From positions 1 through 64,000 of the forward strand of contig JAFKFL010000007.1 in assembly GCA_017308235.1 (NCBI GenBank): a DNA stretch of 64,000 nucleotides, read 5' to 3'. The position numbers and the translations under genes are program-made. Below the pieces are notes generated by a model, which was not told where the DNA came from, did not search any database, and was given only the letters and a program-made list of their open reading frames with translations. The DNA is from Alphaproteobacteria bacterium. Lineage in GTDB: Bacteria; Pseudomonadota; Alphaproteobacteria; Reyranellales; Reyranellaceae. The first letter of the stretch is position 1. Each line of letters begins with the position of its first letter. This document shows positions 8,151 to 17,811 of this stretch, piece by piece.

Positions 8151-8876
8151 TTACCTTATTGCTTCCCAGATCAGTGTCGCGCCTGCGATCAGCATCACGC
8201 CATCGAGCAGGCGCTGGAAGGTGGCGACATGCAATCGCTCGAGCAGCAGGCGCGCGGCATAGGTGCCGGCCATCACTGACGAGCCGGCGATCAGACCCTT
8301 CACGACGACGTCTGTCGGCAGGGCGCCCAGCGTGCGGAAAGTCGCAGCTTTGGAGATATAGAGCGCCAGCGAGCCTGCTGCTTCGGTGGCGATGAACGCA
8401 CCTTTCACAAGGCCATAGGCGCTGAACAGCGGCACACTGAGCGGCCCTGTCGAGACGACGATGCCGGTCAGGAAGCCGATCGCGAAGCCCGACGGAACGA
8501 GCACGCCCGCGCCGATCTGGTAATTGCGGTTGGCGAGCCAGTGCCGCCCCGGGATCATGACCAGGAAGAAGACGCCGAGCGCGAGGTCGATGACCGAAGG
8601 CGGCAGCTCTAGGAGGGTGCGCGCACCAAGTGCGGCGCCGGGAATGCCGCCCAGCGCATAGGCCGCCGTCGCGCGCCAGTCGATCTCCTTCCACCAGGAG
8701 GTGATCTTGGCGAAGTTCGACATCAGCGCGACGATGGCCATGATCGGCACCGCTTCGATCGGGCCGAAGGCAAGGACCAACACAGGCAGAAGGATGACCG
8801 TGGCGCCCGTGCCGACAACGCCGCTTACCAGGCCGGCGACGGCACCAACGGCTAGGACAAGAGCGTAGGTCAGCAT
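8151..8876 (-). CDS. TauE/SafE family anion exporter
   Basis: A 241-residue inner-membrane protein of about eight helices. The first helix carries VGAVAGLVSGVVGTGATVILLPVL and a repeat of the same theme follows after GAGVLVPSGFAIGFLTGIV, the internal duplication of the TauE/SafE family (PF01925). Family members export sulfite, sulfoacetate or related anions. The gene starts only 12 bases after metH ends, on the same strand, so it is probably co-transcribed with the methionine operon, which fits a role in sulfur balance (inference). Confidence 0.85.
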   Translation of the reverse strand: MLTYALVLAVGAVAGLVSGVVGTGATVILLPVLVLAFGPIEAVPIMAIVALMSNFAKITSWWKEIDWRATAAYALGGIPGAALGARTLLELPPSVIDLALGVFFLVMIPGRHWLANRNYQIGAGVLVPSGFAIGFLTGIVVSTGPLSVPLFSAYGLVKGAFIATEAAGSLALYISKAATFRTLGALPTDVVVKGLIAGSSVMAGTYAARLLLERLHVATFQRLLDGVMLIAGATLIWEAIR

Positions 8877-8888
8877 TTCCGAAAGAGG

Positions 8889-11531
<2,643 letters not shown>

Positions 11532-11539
11532 TTTCGAAC

Positions 11540-12595
11540 TCAAAAGAAACTCGCTGCTTCCATGCCGGAGAGGCGGAGCGCCGGCGGCAGGACGTGCCAC
11601 TGGCGCGGCTTCACGCCCTTCACCGCCTCGGCGATTGCCTTGATGTGGGCGGGCGTCGTGCCGCAGCAACCACCCACCACGTTCAGCCAGCCGTTCTCGG
11701 CCCAACCCCTTACCAGCTTGGCCGTCATCTCGGGCGGTTCGTCGTAGGCGCCGAGCTCGTTGGGCAGACCGGCGTTGGGATAGATGCAGACCAGCCCGTC
11801 GACCTGCGGGTTGAGCGCGTTCACGTAAGGATGCAGCTCGGTGGCGCCGAAGCTGCAGTTCAGCCCCATGGTGAGCGGCCGGGCATGGCGCACCGAATGC
11901 CAGAAGGCCTCGACCGTCTGGCCTGAGAGGTTGCGGCCGGCAAGATCGGTCAGCGTCATGGAGACCATGACGGGGATCTCCTCGTCGCGCGCCTCGCCGG
12001 CCTCGTCGACAGCGACGATCGCGGCCTTGGCGTTCAGCGTGTCGAACACGGTCTCGACCAGGATGAAATCGACGCCGCCATCGAGAAGGCCGTCGACCTG
12101 CTCGCGATAGATGCCCTTCACCTCGTCGAAGGTGACGGCGCGATAGCCCGGATCGTTGACGTTGGGCGAGACCGACAGCGTCTTGTTGGTCGGGCCGAGC
12201 GCGCCCACGACGAAGCGCGGCTTGGCGGGGTTGCGTTTCGTGGCCGCGTCGGCGCAGGTGCGGGTCAGCTTGGCGGCAGCGAGGTTGATCTCGCGCGCCA
12301 TGCCCGCGATGCCGTAATCAGAGAGGCTGATCGCGTTGGCATTGAAGGTGTTGGTGGCCAGCAGGTCGGCGCCGGCCGCGATATAGTCCTTGCAGATCGC
12401 GCCGACCACGTCAGGCCGGGTAAGGTTCAGAAGGTCGTTGTTGCCTTTCTGGTCGTGGGTGAAATCGCGACCGCTGCGAAAGCCCGCCTCGTCGAGCTTG
12501 TAGGTCTGGATCATCGAACCGTAAGGCCCGTCCTTCACCAGGATGCGCTCCTGCGCGAGCGCGCGGAGCTGCTCGGCCTTTTCGATGCGTGTCAT
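11540..12595 (-). CDS. metH: Methionine synthase, homocysteine-binding half
   Basis: 351 residues forming the zinc-dependent homocysteine S-methyltransferase barrel (PF02574). The N-terminus has [17 protein letters not shown], the middle [13 protein letters not shown] and the end [14 protein letters not shown]; the first cysteine plus the CC pair are the three zinc ligands that activate homocysteine thiolate. The product supplies the module missing from the 880-residue MetH gene downstream. Start at 12595 overlaps the metF stop by ATGA, so the two are translationally coupled. Split MetH is known in some Alphaproteobacteria such as Caulobacter, so this is not a frameshift artefact in my view. 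Confidence 0.93.
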   Translation of the reverse strand: MTRIEKAEQLRALAQERILVKDGPYGSMIQTYKLDEAGFRSGRDFTHDQKGNNDLLNLTRPDVVGAICKDYIAAGADLLATNTFNANAISLSDYGIAGMAREINLAAAKLTRTCADAATKRNPAKPRFVVGALGPTNKTLSVSPNVNDPGYRAVTFDEVKGIYREQVDGLLDGGVDFILVETVFDTLNAKAAIVAVDEAGEARDEEIPVMVSMTLTDLAGRNLSGQTVEAFWHSVRHARPLTMGLNCSFGATELHPYVNALNPQVDGLVCIYPNAGLPNELGAYDEPPEMTAKLVRGWAENGWLNVVGGCCGTTPAHIKAIAEAVKGVKPRQWHVLPPALRLSGMEAASFF

Positions 12596-13542
12596 GACGG
12601 ACTCCTTTGCGGGCGCACGCCCAACAAATGGCAGATCGCGAACGTGAGGTCCGCGCGATTCAGGGTGTAGAAGTGGAACTGCTCGACGCCTTCGCTCTGC
12701 AGGCGGCGGCAAAGATCGCCGGCCACGGTGGCGGCGATCATGCGCCGGGTCTCGACATCCTCTTCAAGGCCGTCGAACAGGTGGGCGAGCCAGCTCGGTA
12801 CCTTGGAGCCGCATCCGCCGGCCATCTTCTGGATGCCCTGGAAGTTCGACACCGGCATGATGCCCGGCACGATCGGCACATTGACGCCAACCGTGGCCGC
12901 GCGGTCGCGGAAGCGCAGAAAATCCTCGGCCTCGAAGAAGAACTGGGTGATGCAGCGCTCCGCACCCGCATCGACCTTGCGCTTGAGATTGTCGAGATCG
13001 GCTTCGTTGTTCGCCGAATCGGGATGCTTCTCGGGGTAACCGGCGGCGCTGATCTGGAAGGGACCGATTTTCTTCAGGCCGGCGATGAGCTCGGCGGCAT
13101 TGGCATAGCCGCCGGGGTGGGGCGTGTATTTGCCGCCGATGCCGCCGGGCGGATCGCCGCGCAGCGCCACGATGTGACGGATGCCCGCGTCCCAATAGGC
13201 GCGCGCCACGTCGTCGATTTCATCTCGCGTGGCGGCAACGCAGGTGAGATGGGCCGCGGGATCGATCCCGGTCTCCTTCTTCAGCCGCACAACTGTTTCG
13301 TGCGTGCGCTGGCGCGTCGATCCGCCGGCGCCATAGGTGACGGAGAAGAACGTCGGCCGCAGCGGCGTGAGACGCGTCACGGTCTCCCACAGGGTGCGTT
13401 CGGCCGCCTCGGTCTTGGGCGGCGAGAACTCGAACGACACCTCCAGCCGCTGCGGGGCGCGCGCCGGGAAGTGGGCGTCGTTGAGGCCGAACGGGGCCGC
13501 GCTCATCGGCTCGGCATGGAGTGGGCCGGTGTCGGGACTCAT
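12592..13542 (-). CDS. metF: 5,10-methylenetetrahydrofolate reductase
   Basis: 316 residues with the FAD-binding TIM barrel of MetF. Diagnostic segments are VSFEFSPPKTEAAERTLW near residue 36, FFSVTYGAGGSTRQRTH, HLTCVAATRDEIDD, VALRGDPPGG and the late FHFYTLNRADLTFAIC. It reduces methylene-THF to methyl-THF, the methyl donor used by the two MetH halves encoded downstream. The GTG/ATG context gives a start at 13542 that overlaps the stop of the upstream ArsR gene by ATGA; an internal ATG (MSAAPFG) at residue 13 is an alternative. Middle gene of the methionine operon. Confidence 0.94.
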   Translation of the reverse strand: MSPDTGPLHAEPMSAAPFGLNDAHFPARAPQRLEVSFEFSPPKTEAAERTLWETVTRLTPLRPTFFSVTYGAGGSTRQRTHETVVRLKKETGIDPAAHLTCVAATRDEIDDVARAYWDAGIRHIVALRGDPPGGIGGKYTPHPGGYANAAELIAGLKKIGPFQISAAGYPEKHPDSANNEADLDNLKRKVDAGAERCITQFFFEAEDFLRFRDRAATVGVNVPIVPGIMPVSNFQGIQKMAGGCGSKVPSWLAHLFDGLEEDVETRRMIAATVAGDLCRRLQSEGVEQFHFYTLNRADLTFAICHLLGVRPQRSPS

Positions 13543-14531
13543 CGAGAAACTCCCCCTTGTGCGGACAGACTGGACAGGCCGGCCGAGCGCGGCGCCGTGC
13601 GCTCCGGCAATTCACGCTCGCCGCGCCAGATGCCGGTCATCAAGCGCCGGCCGGGAAAATGGATCGGTTCTAGCGGCGTGAGGCCGGCGCTTCTCAACCA
13701 GCCCTGGACCTGATTGTCGGCGAAGCCCAGGTGGACGTGCGCATGCTCGCGCTTCAGCTCGACAAGATCGTGCGGCGAGAAGTCGACCACCAGCACTACG
13801 CCACCCGGCCGCACCACGCGTGCAGCCTCGGCCAGCGCGGCCGCCGGATCGTCGGCGTAGTGCAGTACGTGGTGGATGGTGACCACGTCGAAGCTCTCGG
13901 CCTCGAAGGGCAGGGCATACATGTCAGCCTGGCGGATGTCGGCATTGTCGATGCCGGCACGGGCGAGGTTGGCGCGTGCGAGTGCCAGCATCTCGCGGCT
14001 CTGATCGACGCCCACCGCCTGCTCGACCCGGGGCGCCAGCACTTCCAGCAGCCGGCCGGTGCCGGTGCCGATGTCGAGCAGCCGACGCGCGCCGATCGGG
14101 AAATGATGGGCCAGTGCCAGCTCGATCTCGCGATCGGCCACGTGCAGGGCCCTGAGCTCGTCCCAGCGCTGGGCGTTGTCGCGGAAGAAGCGCACGGCCG
14201 CGGTCTGGCGGCGCTGCTGCAGGGCATCGAGCCGGGCGCGGTCGGTGGCAAGCCGCGGATGCTTGGGGTCGAGGCGTCGCACGAACTCGCGCACCAGTGC
14301 TGCGTCGTCGCCCTCGGTGACGAGGCGGAAGCGCGTGAACTGTGCCTCGCGAAACCGCTCCAGCAGGCCGCCCTCGACCAGAAGCTTCAGGTGCCGCGAG
14401 ACGCGCGGCTGGCTCTGGCCAAGCACATGCACGTAGTCGCTGACCGTCAGATCCTCACGCGCGGCCAACGCCAGGATGCGCAGTCGAGTGTCTTCCGCCG
14501 CCGCCCGAAGCAAAGTGAGAAGGTGATCCAT
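13539..14531 (-). CDS. ArsR-family regulator fused to a SAM-dependent methyltransferase domain
   Basis: 330 residues in two parts. Residues 1-90 are an ArsR winged helix (EDTRLRILALAAREDLTVSD, then GQSQPRVSRHLKLLVEGGLL), lacking the cysteine metal-site motif of ArsR sensors. Residues about 140-310 form a class I methyltransferase with motif I LLDIGTGTGRLLEVL, VDQSREML and HHVLHYADDPAAALAEA. Heading the metF-metH operon with an ATGA overlap, it is best explained as a regulator that senses SAM or SAH through its methyltransferase domain. SahR, an ArsR protein controlling SAM-cycle genes in Proteobacteria, is the known analogue; whether this protein has retained catalysis cannot be told. Confidence 0.85.
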   Translation of the reverse strand: MDHLLTLLRAAAEDTRLRILALAAREDLTVSDYVHVLGQSQPRVSRHLKLLVEGGLLERFREAQFTRFRLVTEGDDAALVREFVRRLDPKHPRLATDRARLDALQQRRQTAAVRFFRDNAQRWDELRALHVADREIELALAHHFPIGARRLLDIGTGTGRLLEVLAPRVEQAVGVDQSREMLALARANLARAGIDNADIRQADMYALPFEAESFDVVTIHHVLHYADDPAAALAEAARVVRPGGVVLVVDFSPHDLVELKREHAHVHLGFADNQVQGWLRSAGLTPLEPIHFPGRRLMTGIWRGERELPERTAPRSAGLSSLSAQGGVSR

Positions 14532-14538
14532 AGTCTGA

Positions 14539-14567
14539 ATGATATAAGCATATCTTTATGTGTGCAA
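14539..14567 (-). promoter_or_regulatory. Promoter of the methionine operon with operator in the spacer
   Basis: Reading the minus strand, TTGCAC (14562-14567) and TATCAT (14539-14544) are separated by 17 bases, a good sigma-70-type promoter. The spacer and -10 edge contain GATATAAGCATATC on the plus strand (14541-14554), a GATAT-N4-ATATC inverted repeat of the AT-rich kind bound by ArsR/SahR-like repressors. The start point would fall at about 14532, one base before the ATG, giving a nearly leaderless message. Confidence 0.6.
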
Positions 14568-14568
14568 G

Positions 14569-14582
14569 GCACATGTATGTGC
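14569..14582. promoter_or_regulatory. Perfect 14-base palindrome in metF/mlaA divergent region
   Basis: GCACATGTATGTGC has 6-base perfect arms around GT, lying two bases above the -35 box of the methionine-operon promoter. It may be a second operator, or belong to the mlaA side. No binding protein can be assigned. Confidence 0.4.
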
Positions 14583-14597
14583 AGGGACCGATACGAG

Positions 14598-14619
14598 AAT
14601 GTGGCCGCAGCGCCACATT
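14598..14619 (+). other. Hairpin in the mlaA leader
   Basis: AATGTGGC (14598-14605), a 6-base loop and GCCACATT (14612-14619) form a perfect 8-bp stem followed by TTA. It lies in the divergent region between the methionine operon and mlaA, upstream of the second hairpin at 14685-14707. The pair suggests a structured leader or a short RNA on the plus strand. Confidence 0.45.
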
Positions 14620-14684
14620 TTACGGGCTGTTGCTCTCGCACCTCTTCAAACTGGACCGGGCCTATGCAACACTTCTCTGAGTGG

Positions 14685-14708
14685 CGGCCCGTACAGGGCC
14701 GTCTTTTA
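14685..14708 (+). terminator. Terminator-like hairpin upstream of mlaA
   Basis: CGGCCC (14685-14690), loop GTACA and GGGCCG (14696-14701) are followed by TCTTTTA, an intrinsic-terminator shape on the plus strand. No plus-strand gene precedes it in the divergent region, so it is either a transcription attenuator in the mlaA leader or the end of a small RNA. An upstream CGGGCC (14657-14662) can pair with GGCCCG (14686-14691), which would exclude the terminator. Confidence 0.55.
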
Positions 14709-14754
14709 GCGTCCAGGCCCTGAGGGGGGTCGGCAGGGGGCTGGATTGACGTCC

Positions 14755-15564
14755 ATGGGCGAGGGTTCTGTGAAAAAATTGGCGGACATCCGCCGGTCAG
14801 CAATGGCTGCGATTGCGGCCACGACGTTGCTTGCCGGCTGCGCGACCCGTGACACGGGGGCGGCCGATGTCTGGGATCCGCTCGAGGGACCGAACCGGTT
14901 CATCTTCGCGATCAATCAGACCGTCGACATGATCGCCATCCGGCCGGTCTCGGTGCTCTATCGTGACTGGATGCCCAAGCCGGCCCAGCGCAGCGTGCAC
15001 AATGCGATGCAAAACCTCGGCGAGCCGGTCACTGCCCTCAACGATGCAGTCCAGGGTGATGGCCACCAGGCCATGACCTCCGTGGCACGCTTCCTGGTGA
15101 ACACGACGCTTGGCGTCGCGGGCCTGTTCGATGTTGCCACGTCGTTCGGGCTCAAGAAGAGCGACAACGACGCCGGCCAGACGATCGGCTACTACGCCGG
15201 CGTCCAGCCCGAGAACGGTGGCTTCTACCTGATGCTGCCCCTGATCGGGCCGTCCAATGCGCGTGACGCCGTCGGTCTGGTGGCCGATTCGGCGGTCGAT
15301 CCATTCGGGATCGCGATCTACAGCCTAAGCAGCAGCACGGCCTACTGGATCTATGCCGGCACCCGCTACGGCACCACGGTGATCGACACGCGCGTGCGGA
15401 CCATGACAGCACTCGACGACCTGCAGCGAAACAGCGTCGACTATTATGCGGCCCTGCGCAGCGCCTATACGCAGCGCCGCGCCGAGCAGATCCGCCTGAA
15501 GCGGGACAGAACCAGCCCACAGGCCGAGTTGGAGCGACGCGACAATCTCGCCTTGGTACGCTAG
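14755..15564 (+). CDS. mlaA: MlaA (VacJ) family outer-membrane lipoprotein
   Basis: About 269 residues. A lipoprotein signal ends in TLLAGC (lipidated Cys near residue 29), followed by WDPLEGPNRFIFAINQTVD, the hallmark start of the MlaA domain, and later the conserved NTTLGVAGLFDVAT and PENGGFYLMLPLIGPSNARD segments. MlaA removes mislocalised phospholipids from the outer leaflet of the outer membrane and hands them to periplasmic MlaC, encoded next. The start is uncertain: TTG at 14746, ATG at 14755 and GTG at 14770 (VKKLADIRR, preceded by GAGGG) are all possible; I give the ATG. The MlaFEDB inner-membrane complex is not in this window. Confidence 0.88.
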   Translation: MGEGSVKKLADIRRSAMAAIAATTLLAGCATRDTGAADVWDPLEGPNRFIFAINQTVDMIAIRPVSVLYRDWMPKPAQRSVHNAMQNLGEPVTALNDAVQGDGHQAMTSVARFLVNTTLGVAGLFDVATSFGLKKSDNDAGQTIGYYAGVQPENGGFYLMLPLIGPSNARDAVGLVADSAVDPFGIAIYSLSSSTAYWIYAGTRYGTTVIDTRVRTMTALDDLQRNSVDYYAALRSAYTQRRAEQIRLKRDRTSPQAELERRDNLALVR

Positions 15565-15625
15565 GACTTCGTTCTTAAATCTAATCACGGATTTTCCCGG
15601 TCGTTCATCTCGCAGGGGGAGGTTG

Positions 15626-16228
15626 GTGTTGCTCGCCCGTCGTCGAAACATGCTGCATCTGGCCGCCGGAGCGGCCGCCGTCGTCGTCGCGCCCCGCCTT
15701 GCCGCGGCCGACCTCGATCCCGCCGCCCAGCTGATCCAAAGGACTGCGTCCCAGGTGATCGAGCTCATCAAGACCAGGACGGGGGCCGCACGCGAGTCCG
15801 GCATTCTGCAGGTGCTCGAGGCCGATTTCGACCTGAACTACATGGGCCGTTCGGCGCTGGGTGTTCACTGGAACCAGGCCACGCCCGAGCAGCGCGATCG
15901 CTTCCTCAAGGCCGCGGCCAATGCCGAAGCGCACGCCTATGCCGAGCGGTTCGGCCAATATGGCGGCCAGACGCTGACCCTGGGCCGTGTCACCAACCGG
16001 GGCGGCAGTTCGTTCGTCGAGAGCAAGCTCAACCAGAGCGATGGCGAGCCGATCTCGATCACCTGGGAAGTGCGCAACGAGGGGCAGGGCCCGCGCATCG
16101 TCGACGTCAAGATCGAGGGCGTGAGCATGGTTATGACTAGACGATCGGATTTCAATTCCTACATCCAGAACCACGGCGGCAAGGTCGAGTCGCTGATCGA
16201 CGAGCTGGAAAGCCGGGCCAAGCGATGA
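15626..16228 (+). CDS. mlaC: MlaC-like periplasmic phospholipid-binding protein
   Basis: About 200 residues with a signal peptide (MLHLAAGAAAVVVAPRLAAA) and an MlaC/Ttg2D domain (PF05494): VLEADFDLNYMGRSALG, a helix with FLKAAANAEAHAYAERFGQYGGQ and a final NHGGKVESLIDELESR helix. The family shuttles phospholipids between MlaA in the outer membrane and the MlaFEDB complex. No ATG precedes the signal; the strong GGGGGAGG at 15615-15622 points to GTG at 15626 (TTG codons at 15623 and 15629 are alternatives). It follows mlaA by 61 bases, probably as one unit. Confidence 0.85.
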   Translation: MLLARRRNMLHLAAGAAAVVVAPRLAAADLDPAAQLIQRTASQVIELIKTRTGAARESGILQVLEADFDLNYMGRSALGVHWNQATPEQRDRFLKAAANAEAHAYAERFGQYGGQTLTLGRVTNRGGSSFVESKLNQSDGEPISITWEVRNEGQGPRIVDVKIEGVSMVMTRRSDFNSYIQNHGGKVESLIDELESRAKR

Positions 16229-16321
16229 ATTGCGGCTGCGGCGGTCTGGTCTTAAAGTAATCGGTGGGAGGCCTTTCGATCGGTCCCGCCGCTAAGGTCG
16301 GGGGACCGAAGGAGAGCGCCA

Positions 16322-17131
16322 ATGGATAGCGCAGTCGTCAAGAACACGGCCGAGCGCCGCTCGGTCGATCCGGTCTGGAGCAAGATTCGGGAGGCCGCGC
16401 AGGCGGCGGCCAATGCCGAGCCTGTGCTGGCCGGAACGTTACACGCCACGATCCTGAGCCAGCCGCGGTTCGAAAACGCGCTCAGTTACCATCTCGCGCG
16501 CCTGGTCGGCACGACCGAGGTGCCGGCGGCCCTGATCCGCCAGACTTTCGACGAGGCGTTGAATGCCGATCCCACCATTGGGCTCGCCGCGCGCGCCGAC
16601 ATCATGGCGGTCGCCGAGCGCGACCCGGCCTGCACCTCGCATCTCGATCCGCTGCTCTGGTTCAAGGGCTATCAAGCGCTTCAGGTCTATCGGGTCGGTC
16701 ACTGGCTGTGGAAGCAGGGCCGGCACGCGTTGGCTCACTATCTGCAAAGCCGCGCGAGCTCGCTGTTCGGGCTCGACATCCATCCCGCCGCGCTGATCGG
16801 CAAGGGCCTCTTCCTCGACCATGGCACCGGCATCGTGATCGGCGAGACCGCGGTCGTGGAGGACGGCGTCTCGATGCTGCACGGCGTGACGCTGGGTGGC
16901 ACGGGCAAGGAGCGCGGCGATCGCCATCCCAAGGTCCGGCGCGGCGTGCTGCTGGGCGCCGGCGCCAAGGTGCTGGGCAATATCGAGATCGGCATGTGCG
17001 CCAAGATCGCCGCCGGCAGCGTGGTGCTGGAGCCGGTGCCGGCAGGCTGCACGGCCGCCGGCGTGCCGGCGCGCATCATTGGCTGTGTCGACGTGCCCGA
17101 GCCCGCGCTGGAGATGGATCAGCGGATCTGA
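16322..17131 (+). CDS. cysE: Serine O-acetyltransferase
   Basis: 269 residues with the CysE layout: an N-terminal helical domain (ATILSQPRFENALSYHLARL) and a left-handed beta helix of hexapeptide repeats from about residue 155, containing DIHPAALIGKG, DHGTGIVIGETAVVEDGV and the catalytic HGVTLGGTGK. It acetylates serine with acetyl-CoA for cysteine synthesis. A clear AAGGAG lies at 16309-16314 before the ATG. The neighbourhood (sulfur/nitrogen assimilation and methionine genes) fits. The C-terminal tail after GVPARIIG is 20 residues and ends in QRI; SATs end in isoleucine when they bind the cysteine synthase CysK, so complex formation is plausible. Confidence 0.93.
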   Translation: MDSAVVKNTAERRSVDPVWSKIREAAQAAANAEPVLAGTLHATILSQPRFENALSYHLARLVGTTEVPAALIRQTFDEALNADPTIGLAARADIMAVAERDPACTSHLDPLLWFKGYQALQVYRVGHWLWKQGRHALAHYLQSRASSLFGLDIHPAALIGKGLFLDHGTGIVIGETAVVEDGVSMLHGVTLGGTGKERGDRHPKVRRGVLLGAGAKVLGNIEIGMCAKIAAGSVVLEPVPAGCTAAGVPARIIGCVDVPEPALEMDQRI

Positions 17132-17307
17132 CCGACAACGGCTAGCTGCTCCTCGGAGGCGGGTAGTCGGACCGCTTTCAGATCGCCACAACGAGGCCAA
17201 GGTTCTTCCCGCGACCCAAACCAATATCGGCAGGTTTTCCGTTGGCAGATCAGAAAGGGACCGCCGTTGAGGTCGTACTCAACGACAACACTGTCGCCGG
17301 CGATCAC
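17119..17307 (-). CDS. Small hypothetical protein, 62 aa
   Basis: The GTG at 17305-17307 overlaps the stop of the preceding small gene as GTGA, the coupling seen repeatedly in this genome. The product begins MIAGDSVVVEYDLNGGPF and contains two cysteines in CQRKTCRYWFG and a third in PRCGD. I do not recognise it. Its 3' end overlaps the convergent cysE by 13 bases. Support is limited to the overlap and a plausible composition; it may be a non-coding extension. Confidence 0.4.
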   Translation of the reverse strand: MIAGDSVVVEYDLNGGPFLICQRKTCRYWFGSREEPWPRCGDLKAVRLPASEEQLAVVGQIR

Positions 17308-17477
17308 ACCATAAGTACGGCGGTGATCGCGCCCGTCAGCGCCGTGACCGTGAACACGACCAGGGTGATGAAGGATAGGACCGTGCGCTCCCTCTGCCGC
17401 GCACGGGCTTCGCGCCTCAAGTGGTAGTCCACTTCTATTGGCGCGCGATCGCGCCAGCCAGCGATCGGATCGATCAT
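17304..17477 (-). CDS. Small single-pass membrane protein, 57 aa
   Basis: ATG at 17477 is preceded by GGGGGA at a normal distance. The 57 residues have a charged N-terminal half (EVDYHLRREARARQRER) and one transmembrane helix near residues 35-56 (LSFITLVVFTVTALTGAITA). I do not recognise a family. The frame is open for 90 codons upstream, but that part has no start-site support. The next small ORF starts within its stop codon. Confidence 0.55.
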   Translation of the reverse strand: MIDPIAGWRDRAPIEVDYHLRREARARQRERTVLSFITLVVFTVTALTGAITAVLMV

Positions 17478-17811
17478 GGCTTTCCCCCAAGTGACGCCAC
17501 GCGCGGATATGGATCGGGTGTCTGCTGCCCTTCCCAAGGCAGCAGAACCCACGATCAGCCCATCGGACCTTTCGGCCCGCTGTTGTCGCCGTGACGATGT
17601 CCCCACACACCGTTGTCCTGTCCGGCAGCACGGACAGCAGTCCGAGCCATCGCCCAGGTACGCAGTCGAGACCCCTCCCGGCCGCGCGATACACAATCTA
17701 CGGATGTCGAGCGGGCGAATCTTTTCAGGACGCGGCCAAAATTGTGACAACTGGGAGCGAACAGCCTGATGGGACGGCTGAAATGCAGCCGGAGCCGCGG
17801 AGCGTTAGCGG
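17478..17811. other. 334-base stretch without a supported gene
   Basis: Open frames exist on both strands (for example plus-strand 17476-17769) but none has a convincing ribosome site, domain or hydrophobicity pattern. The only structure I see is AGCCGC (17793-17798) pairing with GCGGCT (17808-17813) across the stop of the flavoprotein gene, a modest hairpin without a U-tract. It should hold the promoter of the 57-residue membrane protein gene; no clear -35/-10 pair stands out. Confidence 0.5.

Noticed and set aside
17480-17750. Longer form of the 57-residue membrane protein from ATG 17750
   Set aside because: The added 91 residues are Arg/Cys/Ser-rich, without ribosome site; the short form has GGGGGA at correct spacing.
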